Assembly (NCBI GenBank): GCA_011523845.1
Contig: WTFV01000169.1
Coordinates: 1-47,109 of the forward strand
Reading direction: 5' to 3'
DNA from: Acidobacteriota bacterium
GTDB taxonomy: Bacteria; Acidobacteriota; Vicinamibacteria; Vicinamibacterales; UBA8438
DNA: 47,109 nt
Shown: piece by piece, positions 24,665-34,800 of the stretch
How positions within the stretch are numbered: the stretch's first letter is position 1
How the letters are laid out: each line of letters starts with the position of its first letter
Program-made: the position numbers and the translations under genes
Notes under the pieces: model-generated
The model's database searches: none
The model's input: only the letters and a program-made list of their open reading frames with translations
Told to the model about the DNA's origin: nothing

Positions 24665-27600
24665 TCAATCCAGGGAACGAAGGCTGACCGAGGAAGGCCG
24701 CTGTCTTCCTTCGCAGAAGTACAGCGCCTTGAACCGGTCCATCTGCTTGATCCTGTCGATCAACGTCCGTTCCTGCCGCGCCGTAGCGACGTTCCGGACA
24801 AGCGCCTTCGCATCCGCCTCGGTCAGGCGCAGTACGAGGTAGTTGGCGATGGCGGAAAACAACGACATGTCGAAGTCTCTTGCTTCCTGGGACGCCACCA
24901 CGAGGGAGATGCCGTACTTCCGGCACTCCTTCGCCATCGTCGGAATCAGTTTCAATCCCGCTGCCCGGTGGGCCTCGTCGAAGATCAGGGCATGCGTGAT
25001 CAGCTCTTGAATGCCTCGGCGGAACATGTCCTTGTAGAGACCGTAGAACACGAGCGAAGCGAACGACCGCTGCAGTGCAGCGTTCTGCGTCGTGTGGATG
25101 CGGACGACGGTGGGCCGGTCACTCGTCCACAGACTGTCGCGCGTCTCTCCGGACTCGAAGAAACCATAGTCCTCGAGCTCGGTCAGACGCGCCAGCAGCG
25201 TACGCAATCCGCGGTCCGGCTTCGGCTCGGCGCGCAGAATCTCGACGAAACGACCGAACTCCGGCTCCCGTGCTCCTGTTGCCGACCCGGTCCACCCCAC
25301 TTCGCTGAAGCTCTCCTTGATCGCTCGGCGGATGCTCTCGCATTGCAGATCGCCCAGCTCCGGAAAGATGGCGGCAAAGATGTCCCGCAACGATCCGGCG
25401 ACATCGAGATGCGCCCGCGCCGATCCGGGGTTGGTCACCGTCAGCGGATTGAATCCCAGTCCGTCGAAGTCGACGAACCGCACGGAGGCAACCAGGTCCA
25501 CGAGCCGCTCGTCGATGTCCTGGTGATAGGAAAATATGATCGGGTGGACGCCCGCGGTCACCATCTGCCGGCACAGGTTCAGCAGGCAGGTCGTCTTCCC
25601 CATGCCGGGCAGTCCGGCGATCAGCAGATGCGGATTGCCCTTGATGGTCAAGGGCCACTGCACGTCGGCGCCGGTGAGGCTGTCGACGCCCAGCGCGACG
25701 GCGGGGACCGGCGTCGGGACTTCAGCCGTCGCGCCGCGGTCCGGGGCGGTCTTGCCGATCGACGGCCTCGTAGCGCCGCCGGCGCCCGTCGATCCGCCGG
25801 GCGGGTCTCCATTCCTGCCGGCTGCGTTTCCTTTGCTGACGTGTTCACGCCCTTGGTGACGCGCAGGCTGCGCGGTGTTCCCATCGCTGCCGGCCGCACC
25901 TCCCTTGCCGCTGTCCGGATCCGCCGCCGTCGCGCCGGCGCCGCTTCCGCCGCCGCCCTGGCTCCCTCTGTCGGCGCCCGGTATGTCTGCGATGGAATCC
26001 CGGTCTCCCCCATCGACCGTCGGCGACACGCTGCGGGAGGACGGAGTGTTCAGGCCCCGGTCGTTCCCCGACGTCCCGGTTCCGGGCGCCTCGCCTCCGC
26101 CTCCTTCCGCCGCCGCGTTCGTCCCAAAGCGGAAATCGGCGTCCGGCAACCGACCGGGACCGAACATGAAGATCCGTGCGCCCCAACCCGCGGGCGAGAT
26201 CTCCAGCGGCTCCGCACCTGCATACTCTGGACAGAACACCCAGCCGCGGTCGCCGTCCGGTGCGGGCTGAATGGAGTAGTCCGCGCCCCTCTCGATCATG
26301 CGAACGAGCTCGGCCACGATCTCCCGGTAGCGTTCCGTCGGCAACCCGTGCCGGTGCGCCTTGTCCGCGTAGAAGCGCAGCACCCGCGCCAGCCTGGCGC
26401 GCCGCACCGCCCGGAACGCCGAGTACACACCCTCGTGGCCGTACCACTCCTGCCAGCGCGAGCGCAGGGCGACGGTCTGGTCCTGCACCCGGCGCAGCAG
26501 GTCCGTCGCGCGCGCCTGACGCAGATGGCGGCGGTGCTTCACTTCGATGAAGCGGAAGACAAGCCCGCGGCGCGGCTGCGTCGAGACGTGGATCAGATCC
26601 GGACGCGTCTGCCGGTCTCCGCCATCGACGCCGTTGTTCCCGTCGTCTCGTAGCGGCGGCAGCAGGTCGCGCACATCGTCCACCGGCACGAGGAAGCCGC
26701 GGTCGAGGGGCACCCAGCAGGCATCGTGGTCCGCCGCGCGCCGGCAGTTGGCGTGGGCGATCGCCAGCGCGACCAGCTCGGACGTCGGGGCGACGTTGCC
26801 GGTGAGACGGATGGCGAGCCGCCCACTCAGCGACTTGAGGTGCTCCAGAAGGAACTCGGCGTTCCGCCGCGTGCGGCTGAGCCCCATTCGCACGAGTGCC
26901 TCGTCGAGCAGGTCGTGCACCTCCTCCACGTTGCTGGTCGACGTGATCAGTTGCAGGCAGCCGAGGTCCTCGCGCTCCGGCACGCAGTCGATGACGTACG
27001 CGTCGTAGATGTCCCGGTTGTCGCGCGGCGAGTCGAAGTACTCGATGCCGGCGTTACGGTCCAGGGTAACCACCCAGTCGCAGAGCCGATGCAGCTCCCG
27101 GATGCTGTCTGCCTTCTCGGGCAGGATCGTCGTGCGAAGCACCGGCGCTCCATGATCCGCGTCGCTGGTCGTCGTGTTCGAGGCGACCCAGGGCCAGCGC
27201 CATCCCGTGCGCTGGTTCGCCTCGCCATCGCCCTCCCCGACGTGCCGGGCGACCGCGTCCACGATATTCCGGCCCAGGCGGTCCAGCCGCTCGGTGTGCC
27301 CCCGCTCCGACGGGTGTTTCTCCCCGCCGCCGGACCGAGGCAGGACGCTGCGCCACGAAGGAGTCGGTGCGGCCGTGAAGTCGCGCTCGAAGAACGACAG
27401 CAGGCCGAACGCCCGGAACGGCACGGTCGACGCCAAGCCGGTGTCGATCTCCACCCGCGACTCGAACGTGTCGAACGCGACGGCAAGGTGGGCCGCGGCC
27501 TTCGGATCGGCAGCTTCCTTGCGCGCCCACCGCAGCCGGGGTAGCGCGACGCCGCCCGGCAGGCTGATGGACTCCAGCATCCACCGATCGTCGGTGGCCA

Positions 27601-29995
27601 GCACGCCCGCGCCGCTACGGCGTTTCTCCCGCGCTTCCGAGATGAACCGGCCGGCGATCGCGCGCTGCTCCGGCGACGGATACAGGTCGAGCGAGAAGGC
27701 CGGCGCGGCCGCCGCTTCGACATCCGCGGCGTCGGCCGCCTCGTCGTCCGAATCATCGTCGGCTCCGCCGTAGTGCCGGTGGACAAGGCCCAGCGCGCGG
27801 GCGATAGTCAGACCGTCGCCGGCTCGGAGAGCGTGCATCCGCAACAGTCGGGATGACTCGTGGCATTCGACGTACTTGACGATCTCATCGCCGAGAACCG
27901 CCGCGCTCTGCTCACCGACGGTCGGCGTGGTCTCCGTCGACTCGCTCTCGCCGAGGGCGCAGGCGAGCACCGCCACCGCCGCTTTCGGCTCCCGATCGTC
28001 ATCGGGCACCATGCCCACAGCGTGGAACCCCAGCGTGTCCGCAAAGACGAACGCCCCGCCGGCCGGGTTGGGAAGGAACGCAGGAAACATCGCGCCGTCC
28101 AGCCCCCGCAGTTCTTCCTGTACCTGCCTGGGCGCCTGCCCCTCGTCGAAGACGGCGTGGAACAGCAGGTTGTCGTAGGCGGCCAGCCAGGCGACGCGCA
28201 ACGGATGGGCCGGCAGCACGATCAGGCCGATTGTCCGTCCGGACAGCGACTGCACTTCGACCGTGTTGCAGATTGCGAGCGAGGGGTCGCCTTCGTCGAG
28301 CAGCGCCGTCCAGGCAAGCAGGTACTCCTTCACGACTTCGAACGACTTCGACTTGTCGTCGTGGACCTGGCTGACTCCGCCCCCGCCGGCCCGGAACCGC
28401 TCCGCCAGCCGCCGGCTGGCCGCGACGGTGCGGCCCCACGCGGTTCCGTCGCCGCCCTCCGCCGGGACGAACTCCACCGCCGCCGCCCGTTCTCCCGACG
28501 CCCGGACGCGCAGCCGCCAGCGCCCGAGCCCGCCCTGGCGGCCCGTCCAGTCGTTCTCCACGTCGCGGATCAGCGGCGGGCGGAATACCCGGAAGCTCTT
28601 GCGCAGCCGGGAGTCGCGCGGCCGCAGCACGACGAAGCCCCTCGCGTCGGCGGCAACCGAGGTCGGGTTCTCGGCGACTCCGGCCGCGGTCTCTCGACCC
28701 GGAAACTCGACGAGCCCTTCGCTGAACGTGCGGATCTTCCGGCCCGCGCCACCGGCCGTCGTCTCCTGCGGCTCGCCGAACCGGATGACGAACTCCTCGC
28801 TCTGCTGCCGCTCGATCTCGTCCCGGCCGACGACGGACACGACCACGCGGGCGGTCAGGAGAGCGTCCTCGCTCAGCGCCGAGAAGTCGTCGTTGCTGAA
28901 CCGGCACTTCTCCTGCTGGCGGGCGGAGTGGCGAACGTCGCGCGCGGCCAGCTCCTCGTCGAGGTCCGTCAGCACCGCCACACGGTAGTCGACGGCGTTC
29001 TTCTCCAGGTCGTCCGGTCGGGCCTTCCACCGGACCTCCAGATTCGAGTACTCCTTCGCGGACTGGGGGTCGGGTTTCAGGATCAGCTCCGGCACCCCCG
29101 CTTCGGGCGGTTCCTCCAGTCCCGACCACGCGGCGATCTTCCCATTCTTGTTGCGCCACGGCGCGAGTTCGATGCATTGGATGTCGTCGCTCGGGTGCAT
29201 CGGGAGGGATCCAATCCACAGGTGCGGCTGGTCAGCCAGCGCCTGCAGGGCGTCGCGCAACGGTCGGGTCGCTGCATCCGCGAGAAAGCGCTCGAGATCG
29301 CGGCGCCGCGTGCCCGCCGCCGCGATCCGCAGCGACGCGATGCGCGCGGGGACGGTGAGGTTGGCGACAGCGACGCCGAGCAGGCGATCCACGAAACGGC
29401 GCGCCGCGGCCAGTTCCGCACCGGCGTCTCCATCAGCCGCCGCCGCTACCGGCCACAGGCCGAGGAGGTGCAGGTACTCGCCGGGGTGACGCCTGTGCGC
29501 GGCGGCGCGGCAGAGAAAGTCGAACTCCGCCCACGGCGAGACGCTGTCGTGCCGTCCCACGCCCTGCGCCCGGCGGATCGCGCGCTCGGCGTACGCGCGG
29601 TGGGCGCTCGACAACCGGCTCGTCACCTCGGCGCCCGCGAGCCGGCCGGCCTCGGTAAACAGTTCAGCCTCGCCAACTTCGCGCGCGGCGCTGTAGATGC
29701 CGTCCATACCGGCACCGGCGCGCCCGGTGTCGACCAGCAGCAGCGTCGGTTCGTCCTTGGTCTCGCGCAACTCGACCGCGGTATCCGCGTCGGTAGTTCT
29801 CCGGGGCCCGTCCTCCGTGTCCGCCACCCGCAGCACCTGCCACCCCTCCGGCGCAAAGGCCGCATCGGAGGCCAGCGCCGCCACCGCGTCCGGGGTCAGG
29901 CAACGCACGAACGCCATCGCGCCCCGCTCGGGCCGGCCGAGCAGGCGCTCGAACGCGCGGCCGAGCAGCGTCCCGTGCAGCGCCGTCCACTCCAC
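24665..29995 (-). CDS. MAD8/DptH-like protein: PD-(D/E)XK motif plus C-terminal HerA/FtsK-type ATPase
   Basis: A 1776-residue protein. Residues 1-1100 show no domain I recognise, apart from beta-rich stretches. Around 1130-1155 there is a nuclease-like signature: RPDLIHV with Asp1133, then FRFIEVKHRRHL with Glu1151 and Lys1153. Residues about 1290-1425 are a Gly/Ser/Asp-rich, probably disordered linker. The last 350 residues are a HerA/FtsK-like motor: Walker A GLPGMGKTT at 1461-1469, Walker B HALIFDEAHRA with Asp1673-Glu1674. The size and layout fit MAD8 of the methylation-associated defence system and DptH of phosphorothioate-dependent restriction. The GTG start comes one base after the stop of the preceding gene, so the two are coupled. 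Likely an ATP-driven translocase with nuclease activity; the nuclease is inferred from the motif. Confidence 0.82.
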   Translation of the reverse strand: MEWTALHGTLLGRAFERLLGRPERGAMAFVRCLTPDAVAALASDAAFAPEGWQVLRVADTEDGPRRTTDADTAVELRETKDEPTLLLVDTGRAGAGMDGIYSAAREVGEAELFTEAGRLAGAEVTSRLSSAHRAYAERAIRRAQGVGRHDSVSPWAEFDFLCRAAAHRRHPGEYLHLLGLWPVAAAADGDAGAELAAARRFVDRLLGVAVANLTVPARIASLRIAAAGTRRRDLERFLADAATRPLRDALQALADQPHLWIGSLPMHPSDDIQCIELAPWRNKNGKIAAWSGLEEPPEAGVPELILKPDPQSAKEYSNLEVRWKARPDDLEKNAVDYRVAVLTDLDEELAARDVRHSARQQEKCRFSNDDFSALSEDALLTARVVVSVVGRDEIERQQSEEFVIRFGEPQETTAGGAGRKIRTFSEGLVEFPGRETAAGVAENPTSVAADARGFVVLRPRDSRLRKSFRVFRPPLIRDVENDWTGRQGGLGRWRLRVRASGERAAAVEFVPAEGGDGTAWGRTVAASRRLAERFRAGGGGVSQVHDDKSKSFEVVKEYLLAWTALLDEGDPSLAICNTVEVQSLSGRTIGLIVLPAHPLRVAWLAAYDNLLFHAVFDEGQAPRQVQEELRGLDGAMFPAFLPNPAGGAFVFADTLGFHAVGMVPDDDREPKAAVAVLACALGESESTETTPTVGEQSAAVLGDEIVKYVECHESSRLLRMHALRAGDGLTIARALGLVHRHYGGADDDSDDEAADAADVEAAAAPAFSLDLYPSPEQRAIAGRFISEAREKRRSGAGVLATDDRWMLESISLPGGVALPRLRWARKEAADPKAAAHLAVAFDTFESRVEIDTGLASTVPFRAFGLLSFFERDFTAAPTPSWRSVLPRSGGGEKHPSERGHTERLDRLGRNIVDAVARHVGEGDGEANQRTGWRWPWVASNTTTSDADHGAPVLRTTILPEKADSIRELHRLCDWVVTLDRNAGIEYFDSPRDNRDIYDAYVIDCVPEREDLGCLQLITSTSNVEEVHDLLDEALVRMGLSRTRRNAEFLLEHLKSLSGRLAIRLTGNVAPTSELVALAIAHANCRRAADHDACWVPLDRGFLVPVDDVRDLLPPLRDDGNNGVDGGDRQTRPDLIHVSTQPRRGLVFRFIEVKHRRHLRQARATDLLRRVQDQTVALRSRWQEWYGHEGVYSAFRAVRRARLARVLRFYADKAHRHGLPTERYREIVAELVRMIERGADYSIQPAPDGDRGWVFCPEYAGAEPLEISPAGWGARIFMFGPGRLPDADFRFGTNAAAEGGGGEAPGTGTSGNDRGLNTPSSRSVSPTVDGGDRDSIADIPGADRGSQGGGGSGAGATAADPDSGKGGAAGSDGNTAQPARHQGREHVSKGNAAGRNGDPPGGSTGAGGATRPSIGKTAPDRGATAEVPTPVPAVALGVDSLTGADVQWPLTIKGNPHLLIAGLPGMGKTTCLLNLCRQMVTAGVHPIIFSYHQDIDERLVDLVASVRFVDFDGLGFNPLTVTNPGSARAHLDVAGSLRDIFAAIFPELGDLQCESIRRAIKESFSEVGWTGSATGAREPEFGRFVEILRAEPKPDRGLRTLLARLTELEDYGFFESGETRDSLWTSDRPTVVRIHTTQNAALQRSFASLVFYGLYKDMFRRGIQELITHALIFDEAHRAAGLKLIPTMAKECRKYGISLVVASQEARDFDMSLFSAIANYLVLRLTEADAKALVRNVATARQERTLIDRIKQMDRFKALYFCEGRQRPSSVSLRSLD

Positions 29996-29996
29996 G

Positions 29997-31817
29997 TCAC
30001 ATCCCTCCGGCGGCCTCGAAGCGGGGAACGAGCCGTTTCATTCGTTCCGCGTCGTTGACGCCGACCAGCAGGCCGAGATCTCGCAGGCGCCGCTCCAGCG
30101 CCGCCCGGTTCCGGCCCAGCACCTCGTTGGAGATGGCCATGCCCGGCGGTGCGGTATCGACGTGGAACCCGTAGTCTTCGCGGAGAAAGTCGAGGAACGA
30201 CACGATGTTGGCATCGGCGCCGCCCTTCGGACCGGCCAGCAGGTGCAGGTGCACGAGGTAGTCGAGCACGGAGTCGGTGAAGACGAGGGCGCGCACGTCG
30301 CGGCGGCGACGCGTTGCCGGACCGCTTCCGCGCGTCGTCGCCCGCTTGACGGCCAGCCCGTTGGGACGCCCGACGGCCAGGATGGAATCGACCATCCCGA
30401 TGAAGTTCTTCTGGAAGTCGCTCGCCCCCTTCAGAGCCATCAATCCGCTTGCGAGGCGCCAGACAGCATGCCGTGGGTCGTCAGCGTCGCCGAGAAGGGT
30501 ACTGGCCGCGTCGTCATGGTCCTCGGCCACCTTCTCGGCCAACCGCTCGGCCTTGTCCTCGATGAGAATTGCGACGCGCTGGGCCTCGGCGTGGCGGTCG
30601 TGAACGAGATCGCCGAGCAGGTTCAGCCACGCCGTCGCGTACGGCCGCGTTTCCACTTTCTGCGACTTGATTCGCGGCCGCGAGCGCGCCTCGTAGTCCA
30701 GCAGGCGCAGCGCCATCAGGATGACGGGCACACGTTCCAGGCGCCGCATCAGGTCGTCCGTCGACTGCTCGGCCCGCAGACGGAGTCTCCGATCCGCGCC
30801 GTTGGAGCAGTCCACGAAGAGTTGCGCGGCGCGCTGGGCGTCGACGTCCGTCACCCTCCCCGTCGCCTCCCAATGCAACAGCACCTCGACCGTGCTGGTG
30901 ACGATGGTGGTCAGGCCGAGAGAGATGCACGACTCCAGCATGTCCACGAAGGCGTGCCTCGGCGCGGAAGCGGCGTACGAGCGCACGAAGCGGCGGATGT
31001 CATCCGAGAAACGGCGGCCCGCGGCCTCCGCGATCGGACGCTGGTTCGAAATCCGGTCCGCGTCCGGTCCCTGCTTTGGAGTGGGCCTGGGCTTTCGGGG
31101 AGCCGTCCCCAGTTGCTGGGAAAGACGAATGGTCAGGAGCTGATCCAGGCCGACGGCATCGTCTTCCTCGTCGAAGCGATCGGACGCATGATCCGCCAAC
31201 AATTCCCCGCGGCGCGTGACCCCCTGGCTGAACGCGCGCAACAGAGGATTGTCCTCGTAGCGGTTGACCACCGGGAAGCGCGTCCGGTCCGTCTCGTCAG
31301 TCGGCGTGACGTGGTCGCCCGTACGCCGATTCGCGAGCATGGCGACGATCATCTCGGGGACGAAACGCAGGTGCGCCACGCTATAGGGCAGGTCTATCCA
31401 GCTCGCCATGTAGTGCGTCGGCGCGACGCGCTGCACCTGCTTGTCCCGGCCGAGCCCGTGCCGGACGTTCTCCAGGCAGAAGCAGAGCAGGAGGTCGCCG
31501 AGCATCGCCTGCTCGACCTCGCCGTCGAACCCGGTCAACTCGTCGGTCTCGGCCAGCTTCGCCGCGATCCGGTCCACGGTCGTCTGCCGGCGCTTCTGGG
31601 CCGGCGTCCCCGCCGCGGGACCGTACGTCGCGAGGAAGTTCCCGGCGCCCCGCCGGTGGCCGTAGCGGAACATGTAGAAGACCGCCGGCAAGACCGCCGA
31701 GAGCTCGAAATCGAGAAGCGTCATCGGCAGCACCTTGTCGTAGCTGCCGGTCCAGATCTCCTCCACCAGGTCGGGTGACAGTGCGTCTTCGACGATCTTG
31801 CGATCGGCATGCGCCAT
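29997..31817 (-). CDS. MAD7/DptG-like protein of unknown function
   Basis: A 606-residue mostly helical protein without signal peptide, membrane segment or recognised catalytic motif. A charged, proline-rich patch near 240-260 (APRKPRPTPKQGPDADR) separates two helical parts, and a basic stretch lies near 500-515. It sits between a kinase/ATPase gene (11 bases upstream) and the HerA-type gene (one base downstream). That position is where MAD7 lies in the methylation-associated defence system, and it is similar in place to DptG. It is probably a structural or adaptor subunit of one complex; assignment rests largely on gene order. Confidence 0.72.
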   Translation of the reverse strand: MAHADRKIVEDALSPDLVEEIWTGSYDKVLPMTLLDFELSAVLPAVFYMFRYGHRRGAGNFLATYGPAAGTPAQKRRQTTVDRIAAKLAETDELTGFDGEVEQAMLGDLLLCFCLENVRHGLGRDKQVQRVAPTHYMASWIDLPYSVAHLRFVPEMIVAMLANRRTGDHVTPTDETDRTRFPVVNRYEDNPLLRAFSQGVTRRGELLADHASDRFDEEDDAVGLDQLLTIRLSQQLGTAPRKPRPTPKQGPDADRISNQRPIAEAAGRRFSDDIRRFVRSYAASAPRHAFVDMLESCISLGLTTIVTSTVEVLLHWEATGRVTDVDAQRAAQLFVDCSNGADRRLRLRAEQSTDDLMRRLERVPVILMALRLLDYEARSRPRIKSQKVETRPYATAWLNLLGDLVHDRHAEAQRVAILIEDKAERLAEKVAEDHDDAASTLLGDADDPRHAVWRLASGLMALKGASDFQKNFIGMVDSILAVGRPNGLAVKRATTRGSGPATRRRRDVRALVFTDSVLDYLVHLHLLAGPKGGADANIVSFLDFLREDYGFHVDTAPPGMAISNEVLGRNRAALERRLRDLGLLVGVNDAERMKRLVPRFEAAGGM

Positions 31818-31828
31818 GCGTGTTCACC

Positions 31829-34800
31829 TCAGGCAAGAGGTCGAATGACGAGGCGCTGCGGTCCGTCGCCGAAACCGCTTTCCGCCGCTATCTCGTGAAT
31901 GGCATCCTCGCGCATCGGGTTCCAGGCCAGCAATCGCCGGTCGTCCTCGCGCTCGAGGCGCTGCACGAAGATGGACAGGTGCGCGAACGTGTCGTCGGTC
32001 GAGGCGTCGCCCAACTGGTAGCCCTCGCTCAGCTCCAGCAGCAGGTGGAACAGATCCGCACCGAGGCGGAGGCGCTCCTCGCCACGTCCGTCCGCATAGC
32101 GGTAGACGAGAGTCGCCTGCCGGTGCAGCCGGTCGACACCGGCGGGTGCGGACGGCAGGTCCGCTACGAGATGGAAGCGATCCGCCGGTTTCTCGATCCA
32201 GAACGCCGTCTCCGTCGGCGTCCGGGGGGTGATCCGCAGGGGAACGACGCCGCCACGGTTGTACGCCCTCGGCGGCAGCGTCGACAGGCGGGCGATACCG
32301 GCGCAGAGGGCCCGGCACGCCGCTTCTCGCTCCCCATCGTCTATCGGCAACCTGCGGAAACGGCGGAGATGACGGCCGTGGGCCAGTTCCAGGGCGTTCG
32401 GATCCCCGGTGAGCGACTCGATGTCCCGTTCGAGCCACTCGAAATACGCGCGTCGGCGCGCCGAGGGGAGGTTCAATTGGGGATACCCTGCCACGCCCCG
32501 GCGGACGCCGGCCCGCGTCGGGCGCACCAGGTGTCGATCGATCCGCGGATGCGCGTCGAGCGCCGGGTCGAAGCGCGCCAGGTCCCCGAGCACGGCCCCC
32601 TGGCGTCCCGGGGACTGCGGGTCGAATGCCCGGTCCCAGTAGGGCAGCGGCGCGGGCCCGGCATCGGACGCCGTATCGGGTGCGGGATGCGGACCGAAGT
32701 CAGGATCCCGGTAGGCTCGGGCCGGTTGGCCGTGCGCCGCGACGGCGCCCTCGTGGTAGTCGTCGCAGAAGTGGACCCCGAACAGGATGTAGACGAGCGC
32801 AGCGCGCAACTCGCGCACCGTGACGTGCGTCTCGCCGCGCAGGTGGACTGCCTGGAGGGCTTCGAAGAGTCGCTCGCGGGCCCGCGCCCGAGCCTCGGCG
32901 GTCGCGCTGTCGGGGAGGCCGGCGGGTCCAAACAATCGATTGGCCTGGAACACGTTGCAGCGGTCCTGCGCCGAGCAGGTCCCGCACGGCGCCCAGATCT
33001 CCGACGCCCGGGCGCCGCCGTACAGGTGGTCCAACAGGCGTTCCAGGAAATCGTTTTCGACACCGGTCCCGTTGGCCGTCACGCCGCCGACGAGCGACCG
33101 CTGATTGAGGTTGACGAACCGGATGTGCGCATCGGGGACCGACCGCGGGGCGGCGTCTTCGGCAACCGCGCCGGCGTCTACGACGTCTTCCGCCGCGTGA
33201 CCTTCTCCCGCGCCCTCGTCGTCGTCCTCGTCCTCGTCGTCCCGCGTAGCGGCAGCGGCGCCGGTCCACCGATCGTGCTGGACCCGCTGAAGGGCCTCGT
33301 AGAGCGCCCGCGTCAGGGCGGTTTCGCCCTCGCGTGCTGCGACTCGCTCGATCCACTCCAGCAGACGTCCGTCGTTGATGGCCAGCAGATGCGCGAGGTC
33401 CTGCGCAGGCGGCCCGTCCCGGAACGGGGCCAGAAACTCGTCGAGCAGGTCGTCGGCCGACCGTCCCCGCCACGACGCCGACCCATCGAGGTTCATCCGC
33501 ACGAGCAGGCCGTCGTCCGTTTCCCCTTCCAGTACCCGCTCGGACGATGCGCGCCGTTCCAGCCCGAACCGCCTGGCGAGATGCTGGAGCAACGCCGTCT
33601 TGCCGTCGCCCGCGTTGCCGCACAGGACGACGAGCCGAATGCGCCGCGCCCGCAGGTCGTCGTGCAGCGCCGCCTCCAGTGGCGTCTCGACGTACGTCTG
33701 CTCGGCGAAGGCGCTGTCGAGCCCGCGCGTCTCCTGGTTCCCCCACCGCGAGCCCGGATACGACTGCAGCAGCCACCTCAACCACTCCACCCGCTCCTCG
33801 CGGCGTACGGTCCCCGGATCGGGCGGCCTGGCTGGCGCGGATCCTTCTTCGGACGGATCGAGCACGGACGCCGGTGCCACGGATGGCTCGGGAACCGGCG
33901 CGGACTCCGTTGCGGACGGAGCGGGAACGAGCCCCGGGCCTGCCGCCGACGACTCGGGCGCCTCTGCGGGCGCTGGCGAGACCGAAGGCATGGGTGTCAC
34001 AACGGGCAACGGCGCGACGGGCGGCTTTGCCTTCAGAGCCTTCAGGGCCTCGGTCGCCGATTGGAACCGCCGATCCGGGTCCGGGTCGGTGGCCCGGTCG
34101 AGAAACGCCGCCACCCCCGGATACTCCGCGCGCTGTTCGGCGTCGACGGCTTCCCAGTTCAGGCCGCGCTCCTTCGCCGGCGCGCCGTCGTAGCGGAACG
34201 GCTCGTGCTCGAAGATCACGTGAAAGAAGCTGGACGCCAGCGCGTACAGGTCGTCCGACGGCGACGCCGGCCGGCCCGTCTGGTGGGACGGCGAGCAGTA
34301 GAGCACGGCGCCCGGAGCGGTGATCGGCTCATCGATCCGGCCCACGAAGTCGTAGTCGGTGAGCACGAGGTCGCGGCCGGACACGATCAGGTTGCCGGGG
34401 TTCACGTCGCCATGGATGAGGCCGTTGCGGTGCAGCACGTCGAGGGCCTCGCACATCGCCCGCAGCCAGAAGAGCGCCAGCGCGTCGGCCGAGGTCTCGT
34501 CGAGGTCGTCCACAAGGAGCGGCAGGACCCCCACGAAATCGCGAAGCGGCGAGCCCTCGACCCAGGTCATTAGCGCCGTGAACTCGTTCTCGCGCCACTC
34601 CGACGCCACCTCGAAGATCCCGGAGACGGCCTGGTGCTGCAGGTGTGATCGCGCCAGCCGGTAGGCGCTCACGGCGCGGCGTCCCGCCTCCTCGTCATGA
34701 CACACCTTGGCGACGTAGGTCCCGAGATCCTCTTTCCTCGTGCGGTCGAGCTGCACCACCTTGAACGTCGTACCCACCCCGCCGGAGCCAAGGCGTTCGA

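Noticed and set aside
24614..26653. Large plus-strand frames opposite the defence operon
   Set aside because: They show Arg/Pro-rich noise and no domains; they mirror codon bias of the minus-strand genes.
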